Of a stretch of 64,000 nucleotides of DNA, positions 1-8,268 are shown piece by piece; the stretch's first letter is position 1; each line of letters starts with the position of its first letter. A program made the translations under genes and the position numbers. The notes under the pieces were generated by a model that did not search any database, was not told where the DNA came from, and saw only the letters and a program-made list of their open reading frames with translations. The stretch comes from JBGSMF01 sp964651475 (GTDB taxonomy: Bacteria > Chloroflexota > Anaerolineae > Fen-1058). The stretch covers positions 108,365 to 172,364 of the forward strand of contig CAZYXV010000005.1 in the NCBI GenBank assembly GCA_964651475.1. Reading direction: 5' to 3'.

Positions 1-1
1 G

Positions 2-361
2 ACGCCCATTACCTATACCGTCGCGCTCGTTTTTCCAGATGCCACGGCGCGCACCTTTTATGATAGAATTCCGACGTATACCACGTATATTCCCGGCACC
101 CTGGTCGCACCGAGCGGGGTGGTCTATGATGCGGGCACGCGCACCGTCGCAGGGCCGCTCACAATCGCGCCGGGGACGCCGCTCAGCGTGACGTTTGCCG
201 TGCGGGTGGGCATCGTTGGCAGCGTCGGTTTTGCGCCACAGATTGCCAACCGCGCGTGCGTCTATCCCACCGGGCAGACGCTTGATGCCTGTGTCTGGTC
301 TAACGAGGTGCGCACCTTTACGTATGCCCGGCAAGTCTTTCTGCCATTGGTGTTGCGGTAG
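2..361 (+). CDS. C-terminal end of a secreted DUF11-type protein (partial)
   Basis: The reading frame is open from base 2 and its start lies outside the window. The visible 119 residues form a beta-rich module like the DUF11/conserved-repeat domains of bacterial surface proteins: a segment ending FYDRIP, then APGTPLSVTFAVRV, then a Cys-containing stretch (ANRACVYP...DACVWSNEV) and the tail QVFLPLVLR. The same block order occurs at the end of the GH44 protein at 50802-53576 (TNRACVYK...LCRWSNTTV, then VYLPIVLK), so the two proteins share a C-terminal module. The tail resembles ones I recall from Chloroflexota exported proteins; its role in sorting or anchoring is inference. The stop is followed by a strong terminator. 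Confidence 0.75.
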   Translation, partial: TPITYTVALVFPDATARTFYDRIPTYTTYIPGTLVAPSGVVYDAGTRTVAGPLTIAPGTPLSVTFAVRVGIVGSVGFAPQIANRACVYPTGQTLDACVWSNEVRTFTYARQVFLPLVLR

Positions 362-398
362 AATATGTCTACATTCCAGTGGGGGCATTGAACACGCG

Positions 399-440
399 CC
401 GCCCCCTCTTGCCGCTATACCGGCAAGAGGGGGCGGTTTG
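399..440 (+). terminator. Rho-independent terminator
   Basis: A perfect 16-bp stem (399-414 with 421-436) closes a 6-base loop CTATAC and is followed by TTTGT. It lies 38 bases after the stop of the secreted protein and is one of the clearest terminators in the window. Confidence 0.85.
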
Positions 441-546
441 TCAAGTTCACACGTTGTCTATCTTCCCCACCGAGATCGTCGTCACCAGTGAGACGGCGCC
501 CGCGCAGCGCGACGCGATCTCTGGGAACAACGGGCACGGCATCGGG

Positions 547-591
547 TTGACAATGCCGTCAACATTTGACGAATCTAGAAACTTGTATAGT
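547..591 (+). promoter_or_regulatory. Promoter/operator region of the padR stub
   Basis: TTGACA at 547-552, a perfect palindrome CGTCAA-CAT-TTGACG at 557-571, and TATAGT at 586-591 lie just upstream of the PadR start. The palindrome overlaps TTGAC repeats and could be an autoregulatory operator, as PadR proteins often bind near their own start. No -35/-10 pair has ideal spacing, so the promoter assignment is weak. Confidence 0.4.
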
Positions 592-610
592 TTTTGCCGT
601 TGAGGGAGCT

Positions 611-739
611 ATGCCAGTTCGTCACGCTGTTTTAGGTCTACTTGCACAACGCCCGCGGCACGGGTACGAATTGCGCGCGGCGTTTCAGGCGCTTGTCGGC
701 GGCGAGGAGAATTGGAACGTCAAGCCGGCGCATCACTGA
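611..739 (+). pseudogene. 5' stub of a PadR-family regulator
   Basis: An ATG at 611, preceded by GAGGGAG at 602-608, opens 42 codons beginning MPVRHAVLGLLAQRPRHGYE and continuing to ENWNVKPA, then HH and a stop at 737. This is the start of the winged-helix domain of PadR regulators, in which the next residues normally continue into the recognition helix (typically VYTTL). The gene is cut exactly there, and the sequence beyond about 728 belongs to a serine recombinase running on the other strand. The rest of padR was not found downstream. I infer disruption by integration or recombination. Confidence 0.75.
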
Positions 740-1290
740 TACACAAAACGCTGGTAAAGTCGTGATTAAGCTTTACGTTGGGCGTCTTATCCGCTCCCAC
801 GTCTACCCGCTCCACAATGCCTTGTACTATTGTGCGCCGCGCTTCAAACTGCAATTGACGCTCCTCTTCTGTGGTCGGTTCAAAGTCTAGCCCCGTGTAA
901 CCCGCCACTAGATTTTCACGGTACACCCGCGCCACTTCTAAAAGCTGCTCCATACGGTTGCCAGTCAACACGCTCTTTTCGGCAAGCTCCCGCTGTACCC
1001 CGCTTCTCTCGATATACAAAGCTGTTAGTTGGGTTTGCATGGCGTCCTCAGTGATTACACCGTCCAGCCCCCACCTAATAAGCCGCTGCTCATTCATTGC
1101 AAGGTTGTCTAGTTTGGCTCGCAACCGCTCACAATCCGCCGTTGCATCTTTCGTCTTGGCTTGCTCTTGGGCAATGGCCGCTTGTATATCCGCTTCAAAC
1201 CTTACGGGGTCGCTAATATGCTCCCACGTCTTGCGCCAGATTTCCGCGTCAAGCTTGTGTGCTGATACAAGTTTAGCAGGAAGTACATCC
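720..1290 (-). pseudogene. C-terminal fragment of a large serine recombinase
   Basis: On the minus strand the segment starting near VSAHKLDAEIWRKTWEHI and running through a long charged helix (EQAKTKDATADCERLRAKL) to RTIVQGIVERVDV looks like the C-terminal part of large serine recombinases, after the zinc-ribbon: LD..W..v.....dP followed by a coiled coil and a beta-strand tail. The catalytic Ser domain and the zinc ribbon are missing. The open frame continues further upstream (to 1487), but those residues are a frame artefact of the adjacent fragment. Its 3' end meets the truncated padR, so that junction could mark an old element boundary. Confidence 0.6.
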
Positions 1291-1296
1291 AGAGAC

Positions 1297-1590
1297 TCAA
1301 AAATTGAATAGCCGGCAGGACTCTTCAGCGTACTGTTGAAGGTGAGCGTAGCGGTAGGGTTCCAGCACAACTTCGACACGATTGGCCCATACCCGAATGA
1401 AGCCGGGTTTCTGATACAAGTGAGCGCACAGCGTAGCGAACTCAGCTTTCTGCCACTCTTCTGAAACGCAGAAATGTTCTTGGACATAATAGTGTGCGTT
1501 GAGAAGGATCATCTTGCAGATCATCATGACGAGGTCTTTGTTCAAGTTGCGCTCGTAGAAAGGCGAATCCAGCGAGATTGTATTTACAGT
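1297..1590 (-). pseudogene. C-terminal fragment of a probable transposase
   Basis: Minus-strand residues from TISLDSPFYERN through MICKMILLNAHYYVQEHF to VEVVLEPYRYAHLQQ and ESCRLFNF form a coherent, protein-like C-terminus. Upstream of about 1590 the frame runs into antisense of the IS630 gene and stops looking natural. I do not firmly recognise the family; the ending (basic-aromatic strand, then a short helix and LFN) resembles C-termini of some DDE transposases. No start or catalytic residues are present. Confidence 0.4.
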
Positions 1591-2080
1591 TTTTTGGCGC
1601 TTGGCCAACCGCGTGTTTATTGCCTCTCCTTCGGGACGCCAACGCTTCAACGTGCTCGGTGCCGTCGATGCGGTGACGAAACAAATCTTTGCAGTCACGA
1701 ATGAAACATACATCAATGCCGAGAGCGTTTGTCTCTTGTTGACCCAGATCGCGGCCGCTTATGCCGGCAAGGCGGTGACCATCGTGCTGGATAACGCCCG
1801 CTATCAAAAATGTGAAGTGGTGTTGCAACACGCCGCCGCCTTGGGCATCGAACTGCTTTACTTGCCCGCCTATTCGCCGCATCTGAATTTGATCGAGCGC
1901 CTCTGGCGCTTTGTCCGCAAAGAGTGCTTGTATTCCAAGTACTATCCCAAGTTCGACAGATTCAAGCAAGCGATTGCTGATTGCATCCAAACGGCCCATA
2001 CCAAACACCGAGACGAACTGGAACCCTTGTTGTCGTGGAACTTTCAGTCGTTCGAAAAAGTCCAAATCTCAACCGTTTAG
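1590..2080 (+). pseudogene. IS630-family transposase, 3' half
   Basis: The protein from about RVFIASPSGRQRFNVLGAVD to the stop is the C-terminal half of the IS630/Tc1-like DDE_3 domain. Visible motifs are IVLDNARYQ (second catalytic Asp) and YLPAYSPHLNLIERLWR (final Glu), then KYYPKFDRFKQAI. The helix-turn-helix half and the first catalytic Asp are missing, since homology starts abruptly near 1590, so the gene cannot encode an active enzyme. No inverted terminal repeat pair could be assigned. Confidence 0.75.
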
Positions 2081-2126
2081 AGTATATTTGGCAAACACGT
2101 GCGAAGAAAGGAAGGTGGGCATGAAA

Positions 2127-2208
2127 TCCAGTTTCCAAATAACGCTGTAGGGCGGGTTTCTAACCCGCCTTTGGCAAGTATGGAAACTTGCCCTACTTGG
2201 AAAGTGGA
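2127..2208. repeat. 82-bp imperfect palindrome (MITE/REP-like)
   Basis: The outer arms TCCAGTTTCCAA (2127-2138) and TTGGAAAGTGGA (2197-2208) pair with one mismatch. Inside are GTAGGGC/GCCCTAC (2147-2153/2190-2196) and two compact hairpins, GGCGGGTT-TCT-AACCCGCC and GGCAAGT-ATGGAA-ACTTGCC. The nested symmetry is typical of short non-coding dispersed elements. Only one copy is seen in this window. Confidence 0.7.
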
Positions 2209-2299
2209 GCTGGATGGGCGAACCGGACCGGCACATTTTCATCTTGCAGGCAAATGTGTTAAAATTCCACTGTCAATCATTAATCCATTGAGGTGAATC

Positions 2300-3544
2300 A
2301 TGCTAAACGTATCTCTGGTGCGCCAACAATTTCCATCATTACGACAAATGCACAATGACCAGCCCGTGGTGTTTTTCGACAATCCCGGCGGCACGCAGGT
2401 GCCGCAAAGTGTCATTGATGCAATGACTCGTTACTTGCTGCACGACAATGCCAATCACGGGGGCGCTTTCGGCACCAGTCAGCGCAGCGATGCGATGCTG
2501 GAAGAAGCCCACCGCGCGATGGCCGATATGCTGGGCGCGGCCTCGCCGGGTGAGATGATCTTTGGTCAAAATATGACAACCCTGACTTTCTCACTCAGCC
2601 GGGCGTTGGGGCAATGGCTACAGCCGGGCGATGAGGTCGTCGTCACGCGGCTGGATCACGATGCCAATATCACGCCGTGGGTGCTGATGGCGCGCGATGT
2701 GGGCGCGGCGGTGAAATGGGTGGATTTTGACGTCGAGGACTGTACGCTCAAGCTGTCCGACTTTGAAGCGCAGATTTCCAGGCGGACAAAAATTGTGGCC
2801 GTTGGCTACGCCTCGAACGCCGTTGGCACAATCAACGACGTAAAAAAGATTGTCGAGATGGCGCACTCGGTTGGGGCGCTGGCTTTTATTGACGCTGTGC
2901 AGTACGCGCCGCACGGTCCGATTGATGTGCAGGCGTTGGGTTGCGACTTGCTGGCATGTTCGGCGTACAAATTTTTTGGGCCGCACGTCGGCGTCTTGTA
3001 CGGCAAGCGCGATTGGCTGGAGCAATTGCCGGCCTACAAGGTACGCCCGGCCGATGATCGCCCGCCGCACAAATTTGAAACCGGCACGCAGAATCACGAA
3101 GGAATTGCCGGGACGCTGGCGGCCGTAGAATACCTGGCGCAAATCTCTAGCCCCCCCCACCAAAATTCAAGCCGGCGCGAGCGAATTGTGGCCGGGATGC
3201 ACTCAATCCAAGAGTACGAACGAGGGTTGTGCGAGCAATTGATAACAGGCTTGCAGCAAATCAAGGGCTTGCGCATGTACGGCATCACCGAGCCGGCGCA
3301 GTTCGACTGGCGCGTGCCAACAGTGTCTTTTCGCCTGGAAGGGTTCTCGCCGCGCCAGGTGGCGGAATACCTGGGACAGCGCGGCATCTTTGTGTGGGAC
3401 GGCAATTATTACGCGCTGGCCATGACCGAACGGTTGGAAATAGAGCAGAGCGGCGGCATGGTGCGCGTGGGGCTGGCGCACTATAACACCGATCAAGAAG
3501 TTGAGCGTTTGTTAAGGGAATTACACCATCTCGTTGCCGCCTAG
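2300..3544 (+). CDS. Cysteine desulfurase-like class V aminotransferase
   Basis: A 414-residue PLP enzyme of the class V aminotransferase fold, closest in appearance to the TIGR01976 cysteine desulfurase-like subfamily (opening VVFFDNPGGTQVPQ; SNAVGTINDVKKI; DAVQYAPHGPIDV). The Schiff-base lysine is K224 in CSAYKFFGPHVG. Full family length with no break. Start ATG 2300 follows GAGGTG. Sulfur transfer from cysteine is known for relatives, but TIGR01976 members lack firm functional assignment, and no suf/isc genes lie nearby. The stop codon lies inside the first bases of a palindromic repeat at 3541. Confidence 0.85.
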   Translation: MLNVSLVRQQFPSLRQMHNDQPVVFFDNPGGTQVPQSVIDAMTRYLLHDNANHGGAFGTSQRSDAMLEEAHRAMADMLGAASPGEMIFGQNMTTLTFSLSRALGQWLQPGDEVVVTRLDHDANITPWVLMARDVGAAVKWVDFDVEDCTLKLSDFEAQISRRTKIVAVGYASNAVGTINDVKKIVEMAHSVGALAFIDAVQYAPHGPIDVQALGCDLLACSAYKFFGPHVGVLYGKRDWLEQLPAYKVRPADDRPPHKFETGTQNHEGIAGTLAAVEYLAQISSPPHQNSSRRERIVAGMHSIQEYERGLCEQLITGLQQIKGLRMYGITEPAQFDWRVPTVSFRLEGFSPRQVAEYLGQRGIFVWDGNYYALAMTERLEIEQSGGMVRVGLAHYNTDQEVERLLRELHHLVAA

Positions 3545-3611
3545 CAGGCTGTCGGAGAACCCCACACGCGCCGAGGACAGCGCGTGGAGATCCTCTCCGA
3601 CAAGCTGCTAG
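3541..3611. repeat. Dispersed palindrome, family A copy 1
   Basis: The arms CTAGCAGGCTGTCGGAGA (3541-3558) and TCTCCGACAAGCTGCTAG (3594-3611) pair at 16 of 18 positions. A second copy with the same arms lies at 38387-38452. Here the TAG in the first arm (3542-3544) is the stop codon of the desulfurase-like gene, so the element starts exactly at the gene's end. Confidence 0.8.
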
Positions 3612-3627
3612 GCCGCAGCCTGATGCA

Positions 3628-3663
3628 AGCGCCTGTTTGCCGTTTCCGCGGCGGGCAGGCGCT
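3628..3663 (-). terminator. Possible terminator of the ABC operon
   Basis: AGCGCCTG (3628-3635) pairs with CAGGCGCT (3656-3663), the latter overlapping the stop codon of the ATPase gene. The loop is long and there is no strong T-run, so this is only a candidate. Confidence 0.35.
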
Positions 3664-4738
3664 ATTCTTTAGGCAGCACGTGGATGCAATCCTCGCGCAG
3701 TTCCAACTCTACCGTGCTCCCTTCGGGATGGATGACCATGCGCGAAGGGTCGGTCTCCACCGCAGTGAGCAGTTGGCCGTTCACTTCGATGTCATAGTCA
3801 ATCGAATCGCCCAGATAAGCAGCGCGGCGCACCTGTCCCTGCACCTTTCCCCCCCGCTCGACAACCTTGATCATCTCTGGGCGGACCAGCAGTGTGACGG
3901 TATCGTCGGCGGCATAATCTTCTTGGGACGCAGGTAACCTGAAATCCAGGTTCCATGCCTGCACGACGAGCGAACCGTTTTCGATCCCGCGCACAATGCC
4001 CGGCACAAAATTGGCGCGCCCGATGAAATCGGCCACAAAGCGCGTACGCGGACGCCGATAAATTTCCATCGGCGGGCCGATTTGCTCGATCTCGCCGCGG
4101 TTCATCACCACAATCCGGTCCGAAAGCGTCATGGCCTCGATCTGGTCGTGCGTGACGTATACGCTGGTGATGCCCAACTGCTTTTGAATGCGGCGGATTT
4201 CCGCCCGCATCTGCTCGCGCAATTTGGCGTCCAGGTTAGAAAGCGGCTCATCCATCAGCAGCACCTTGGGCTCCATCACCAGCGCGCGCGCCAGGGCCAC
4301 GCGCTGCTGCTGCCCGCCCGAAAGTTGATTCGGCGCGCGCGCTTCCAGCCCTCCTAACTGAACCAAAGCCATCACCTGATCCACCCGCTGCTTGATCTCT
4401 GCTCCAGATCGCCGCGCCACGTTCAGGCCGTAGGCAATGTTTTCAAAAACGTTCAGGTGCGGAAATATGGCATAGCTTTGAAAGACCATAGACATGTCGC
4501 GCTTGTGCGGCGGGAGCGTATTGATTTCTTGCCCGTCCAGCCGGATGCGCCCCGACGAGGGAAATTCAAAGCCGGCAATCAGGCGCAGCGTCGTCGTTTT
4601 GCCGCAGCCAGATGGCCCCAAGAGCGTGACCAACTCGCCTTTCTCAATATCCAGCGACACACCATTGACGGCCATCACCTCGCCGCTGCCTCCGCGCGCC
4701 GGGAAAACCTTGGTGATATTCTCCAACGATAGATGCAT
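3662..4738 (-). CDS. ABC transporter ATP-binding protein (FbpC/PotA-like)
   Basis: Nucleotide-binding subunit of an importer. Visible: Walker A GPSGCGKTT, Q-loop VFQSYAIFPH, signature LSGGQQQRVALARAL, Walker B VLLMDEPLSNLDA, H-loop VYVTHDQ, then a C-terminal TOBE-like domain (VRPEMIKVVERGG...). The length of 358 residues fits the CUT1/FbpC class. I start it at ATG 4738 because GGGAG sits 8 bases upstream; a GTG 27 bases further up has no good site. It lies 34 bases downstream of the permease gene, completing a binding protein-permease-ATPase operon. The substrate is probably ferric iron or another small anion/chelate, judged from permease and binding-protein type. Confidence 0.9.
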   Translation of the reverse strand: MHLSLENITKVFPARGGSGEVMAVNGVSLDIEKGELVTLLGPSGCGKTTTLRLIAGFEFPSSGRIRLDGQEINTLPPHKRDMSMVFQSYAIFPHLNVFENIAYGLNVARRSGAEIKQRVDQVMALVQLGGLEARAPNQLSGGQQQRVALARALVMEPKVLLMDEPLSNLDAKLREQMRAEIRRIQKQLGITSVYVTHDQIEAMTLSDRIVVMNRGEIEQIGPPMEIYRRPRTRFVADFIGRANFVPGIVRGIENGSLVVQAWNLDFRLPASQEDYAADDTVTLLVRPEMIKVVERGGKVQGQVRRAAYLGDSIDYDIEVNGQLLTAVETDPSRMVIHPEGSTVELELREDCIHVLPKE

Positions 4739-4772
4739 TACGCTTACTCCCAATTCAACAGGCACATGCCGC

Positions 4773-7046
4773 TCACGCGCCCAAGGATAAATCTACGTCG
4801 CCCCGGCCGCGCAGCAGCTTGTTGGTGACAAAGTATAACACGCCAATGGCGAGCAGCACAAAGAGGATAATGACCGTCGAATAAGCCGCCGCGATGCTGA
4901 CGCCGCCTTGTTCCCACTCGCTCAGAATCGAAGCCGTGACAATGCGCCAGCGCGCATTGACCAGAAAGATAATGGCCGATAGGCTCGTCATGTGGCGCGT
5001 AAAGCTAAAGATCAACCCGGCCAGCAGCGCCGGCAAAATTAACGGCAAGGTCACTTTGCGGAAGGTGTACTGCGCATCGGCGCCCAAAATGTTCGACGCT
5101 TCCTCAATCGAGGGGTCAATCTGCTGCAGGGCCGCCACGCCGGCCCGCACCGAAGCTGGCAGGCTGCGCACAGCATAGGCCGCCAAAATGATGAACGGCG
5201 AACCGACCAGCGCCAGCGGCATGCCCATAAAACTCAATCCGCACGGCAGCGCCAGCAAAATCACCCCCAGCGCCAGCCGCCAACGGCCGCGCTCTCTCTC
5301 CACAATCAACGCGCTGACAAAGACCAGCGCAATCGCCAGCAGGGTGGGCGGCGGCTGGAATAATACCTTGATGTGATCTGGAAGCTGAAAGATGGCGTTG
5401 CTCCAAAATCCCCTGGGCAAACCGCGGCTGAACGTGGCAAGTGGGGCGACCACGAACTCGATGAGGTTGAACATGAACAAATAGACCCCTGCCCCCAACA
5501 GCGCCTGCCCAATTCGCTTGCGCGCCCGGCCCAGCCACTCGTACAGCCCCAACGCGGCATAGAGGCCACCCAGCACATAATACAGCCCGGCCTCGCCCAG
5601 AACCCGGCCCAAAAAGCTGAGGCCAACGCCCAGGGCCGTCCCCAGCGCCAGCACCACGATTTGGTCGCGGCGACTGGCAAAGCCAGAGCGAACCAGCAGC
5701 AGCGCCAGCAGCGCGTACACCAAAATCACCACCGGCATGGGCGGGAGATTGAACGCCAGGACGAACCCGATGCCCAGAATAGTGCCCGGAACAGCGCCGC
5801 CCAGGTTCGAGCCGAAATCCAGCAACTCTTTGCCGCTGAATTGCTTGCGAACAACGAGGAATGCAATCACCATGCCGGTGAGCGCCGCCACCGGCGTGGC
5901 AAGCACGCTGAGAAAAGTGGTGTCCATGATGGCCTCGATGCCCCGCGTGACCATCAGATTCCACCAGTTCAGCGTGGGAGTAAAGTCAACGCCCCAAGCG
6001 GCGCTGAACGAACCCCAGATGATTGCAGCGTACAGCAGCACGATCAAGCCGCAGCACGCATACGTGACGGCGATGACGGGCCAGCGGATCCACTTTTCCT
6101 GCTCCGTGATTCGCCCGCCGGTCGGCTTGCCGGTGACCGAGATGTACGAACGGCGCGTTACATAGTAGCGTTGCAGCATAAAGATCACCAGCGTCGGAAT
6201 GAGCAAAACCACGGCCAAGGTGGAGGCCTTTTGATAATCATATTCGCCCACCACCGCCAAAAAGATTTGGGCCGAGAGCACCGTCACGTTGCCCGCGATG
6301 AACAGCGGGTTGCCCAGGTCGGCCAGCGCCTCTACAAACAACAACAACACCGAGCCGGCAAAGCCGGGCACCAATAGCGGCAGCGTGACGGTTCTAAAGA
6401 TATGCCAGCGGCTTGCCCCCAGGCTTTGCGCTGCCTCTTCCATCGAAGGGTCCAGGCGCTCCAGCATGGCGCGGAGGATCAGGTAGGCCACCGAAAAAAA
6501 GGTGATCACTTGCACAAAGACCAGGCCGTCCATGCCATAGATGTCGTTGGCGCCCAATGGAAACGTCATGCCCAGCAAGCGCCGCGTGACGAGGCCATTC
6601 CGGCCAAACAACAAAATGGCGCTGAGGGCAATGGCAAAAGGGGGAGAGACGGTGGGGACCAAGGCCAGGATGTGCACCAGCCGCTGGCCTGGAATTTTGC
6701 AGCGGACCACCGCGTAGGCGAAAATAAAGCCCAACGCTGTCCCCCCAAACGCAGTCAGAATCCCCATGACCATCGTGTCGAAAAATACCTGGCGAGAGAA
6801 GGGCCCATAGTACGCATCAAAGTATCGCGCAAAGTGGGTAAAATCCAGGTTGCCTTTGGCGTCAAAAAAGCTATTGACGGACGTGCGCCAGATGGGAAAG
6901 AAAACAAAAACGAGAAGAAATATGCCGCAAAATAACAGGCTCATCAACAAGACGGGATCGCGCGCCATCAGGGCAAACTCGCGATAGCGCCGCAGCAGAC
7001 CCGCAAAGCGCGGGGACTCGCGTGGTGCAGGGGATGGTGTGGACAT
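4773..7046 (-). CDS. Fused ABC permease with two membrane domains (FbpB-like)
   Basis: A 757-residue membrane protein with two BPD_transp_1 modules in one chain, as in FbpB/ThiP-type importers. The EAA-loop-like segments are EEAAQSLGASRWHIFRTVTL (first half) and EEASNILGADAQYTFRKV (second half), each followed by a hydrophobic helix. About a dozen membrane spans are visible, with an extended hydrophobic middle section (450-600) longer than in typical FbpB. Start ATG 7046 is preceded by TGGAG. A strong hairpin separates it from the binding-protein gene upstream, which probably lowers permease expression relative to the binding protein. Confidence 0.9.
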   Translation of the reverse strand: MSTPSPAPRESPRFAGLLRRYREFALMARDPVLLMSLLFCGIFLLVFVFFPIWRTSVNSFFDAKGNLDFTHFARYFDAYYGPFSRQVFFDTMVMGILTAFGGTALGFIFAYAVVRCKIPGQRLVHILALVPTVSPPFAIALSAILLFGRNGLVTRRLLGMTFPLGANDIYGMDGLVFVQVITFFSVAYLILRAMLERLDPSMEEAAQSLGASRWHIFRTVTLPLLVPGFAGSVLLLFVEALADLGNPLFIAGNVTVLSAQIFLAVVGEYDYQKASTLAVVLLIPTLVIFMLQRYYVTRRSYISVTGKPTGGRITEQEKWIRWPVIAVTYACCGLIVLLYAAIIWGSFSAAWGVDFTPTLNWWNLMVTRGIEAIMDTTFLSVLATPVAALTGMVIAFLVVRKQFSGKELLDFGSNLGGAVPGTILGIGFVLAFNLPPMPVVILVYALLALLLVRSGFASRRDQIVVLALGTALGVGLSFLGRVLGEAGLYYVLGGLYAALGLYEWLGRARKRIGQALLGAGVYLFMFNLIEFVVAPLATFSRGLPRGFWSNAIFQLPDHIKVLFQPPPTLLAIALVFVSALIVERERGRWRLALGVILLALPCGLSFMGMPLALVGSPFIILAAYAVRSLPASVRAGVAALQQIDPSIEEASNILGADAQYTFRKVTLPLILPALLAGLIFSFTRHMTSLSAIIFLVNARWRIVTASILSEWEQGGVSIAAAYSTVIILFVLLAIGVLYFVTNKLLRGRGDVDLSLGA

Positions 7047-7078
7047 CTGCAACTCCAGGTGGAAATGCCAAACGTAAA

Positions 7079-7106
7079 CGAGGGGCAGGAAGGTTCCTGC
7101 CCCTCG
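7079..7106 (-). terminator. Intra-operonic hairpin (attenuator)
   Basis: A perfect inverted repeat (7079-7090 with 7095-7106, inner bases forming the loop) lies between the binding-protein stop and the permease start. Read on the minus strand it is followed by TTTACGTTT. Such a hairpin after a binding-protein gene typically stabilises its mRNA or terminates part of the transcripts. Confidence 0.7.
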
Positions 7107-7116
7107 CGCAAGTGGA

Positions 7117-8160
7117 CTATTTCAATTTGTCGGCGGCGGCAATCTCGTTGGTGAACTTGTCTACGAATGCTTTCTTGTTCTTGCCGGCCCAATCAAAGTT
7201 GTAATCTATGAGATTGACCTCCAGCAGCTCGGGGTGAGAAAGCTGCACACCTTTGACGGTGGGCGCCTGGTAAGCGTGGTACTTGGGGCCAAGCGCCTGC
7301 GCTTCGGCGGTCAGCGCCCAATCAAACCACTTTTTGGCCGCGTCCAGGTGCTTGGCGCCCTTGACGATGCCCATGCCGCCAATTTCATAGCCGGTGCCTT
7401 CCGCCGGGAAGGTCAGCTCCAGTGGCAGCTTGTTGTTATCTATTTCGTTCACAATGTCGTGAGAAAAGACGACGCCCACTGCCGCCTCGCCCTGCCCGAC
7501 GAACTTGGCCGGGGCCGCGCCGCTCTTGGTGAACTGGAGCATCTGGCCGGCGTATTGCTTGATGTATTCCCAGCCAGCCTGCTCGCCCCTGAGTTGGAGG
7601 ACGGTGGCCAGGGCCGTATAAGACGTGCCGGAAGTCGAGGGATGGGCCACCATCACCTGTCCCTTGAACTCGGGCTTGAGCAAATCGTCCCAAGACTTGG
7701 GCGCTACAACGCCCGGATGCGCCGCCAACCAGTCTTTGTTGGTGCAGAATCCCAGCGTCCCAACGTAAATGCCCACCCAATAGTTGTCGGCGTCTTTGTA
7801 CTTTTTCTGATCCAGCAGGTTGGCATAGTTGGGAGAATTATAGGCTTCCAAAATGCCAGATTCTTTGGCGGCGACAAAGCTGTCAATCGGGCCGCCCCAC
7901 CAGATGTCGAACTGGGGATTGTCTTTTTCAGCTTGCAAGCGGGCCAAAGCTTCGCCGCTGGACATGCGGACGTAATTGACGGTGATGCCATATTTGGCTT
8001 CGAACTCTTGCTTCATGCCCTGGCACCATTCCTCTTGCGGCGTGCACATCATGTTGAGTTCCTTGCTCGCGGGCTGTTGCGTCTGGCAACCCACCAGCCC
8101 CAACACGGTTGACAAGACGACGAGAAGACAAATTGCTACCAATCGGCGTTGCGTTAACAT
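7117..8160 (-). CDS. Extracellular binding lipoprotein of ABC importer (FbpA/AfuA-like)
   Basis: A 347-residue solute-binding protein. ATG 8160 is chosen because a near-perfect AAGGAGGT lies 5 bases upstream. It is followed by a lipoprotein signal peptide (MLTQRRLVAICLLVV...GLVGC) with lipidated Cys24. The mature part has the SBP_bac_6/FbpA-like layout: MMCTPQEEWCQGM, FDIWWGGPIDSF, GTLGFCTNKDW, PKSWDDLLKPEFKGQ, GIVKGAKHLDAAKKWFDW, and a YHAYQAP segment near the end. Family members bind Fe3+, phosphonates or other small ligands; a ferric substrate is likely but not demonstrable from sequence alone. Confidence 0.88.
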   Translation of the reverse strand: MLTQRRLVAICLLVVLSTVLGLVGCQTQQPASKELNMMCTPQEEWCQGMKQEFEAKYGITVNYVRMSSGEALARLQAEKDNPQFDIWWGGPIDSFVAAKESGILEAYNSPNYANLLDQKKYKDADNYWVGIYVGTLGFCTNKDWLAAHPGVVAPKSWDDLLKPEFKGQVMVAHPSTSGTSYTALATVLQLRGEQAGWEYIKQYAGQMLQFTKSGAAPAKFVGQGEAAVGVVFSHDIVNEIDNNKLPLELTFPAEGTGYEIGGMGIVKGAKHLDAAKKWFDWALTAEAQALGPKYHAYQAPTVKGVQLSHPELLEVNLIDYNFDWAGKNKKAFVDKFTNEIAAADKLK

Positions 8161-8268
8161 GGTGTACCTCCTTAAAAAAGTTTGACGTTTACATTTGAAC
8201 ATTGGACGGGGTTTCTGCAATTTCGAGAATGGATCACCTCCCTTCAAAAAAGCAATTCGTCTCACAAC

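Noticed and set aside
5373..6377. A 334-residue plus-strand frame inside the permease gene
   Set aside because: Low-complexity Gln/Arg/Asn translation, antisense to conserved membrane helices.
8161..8268. A riboswitch upstream of the binding-protein gene
   Set aside because: The leader is short and shows no conserved riboswitch core that I could recognise.
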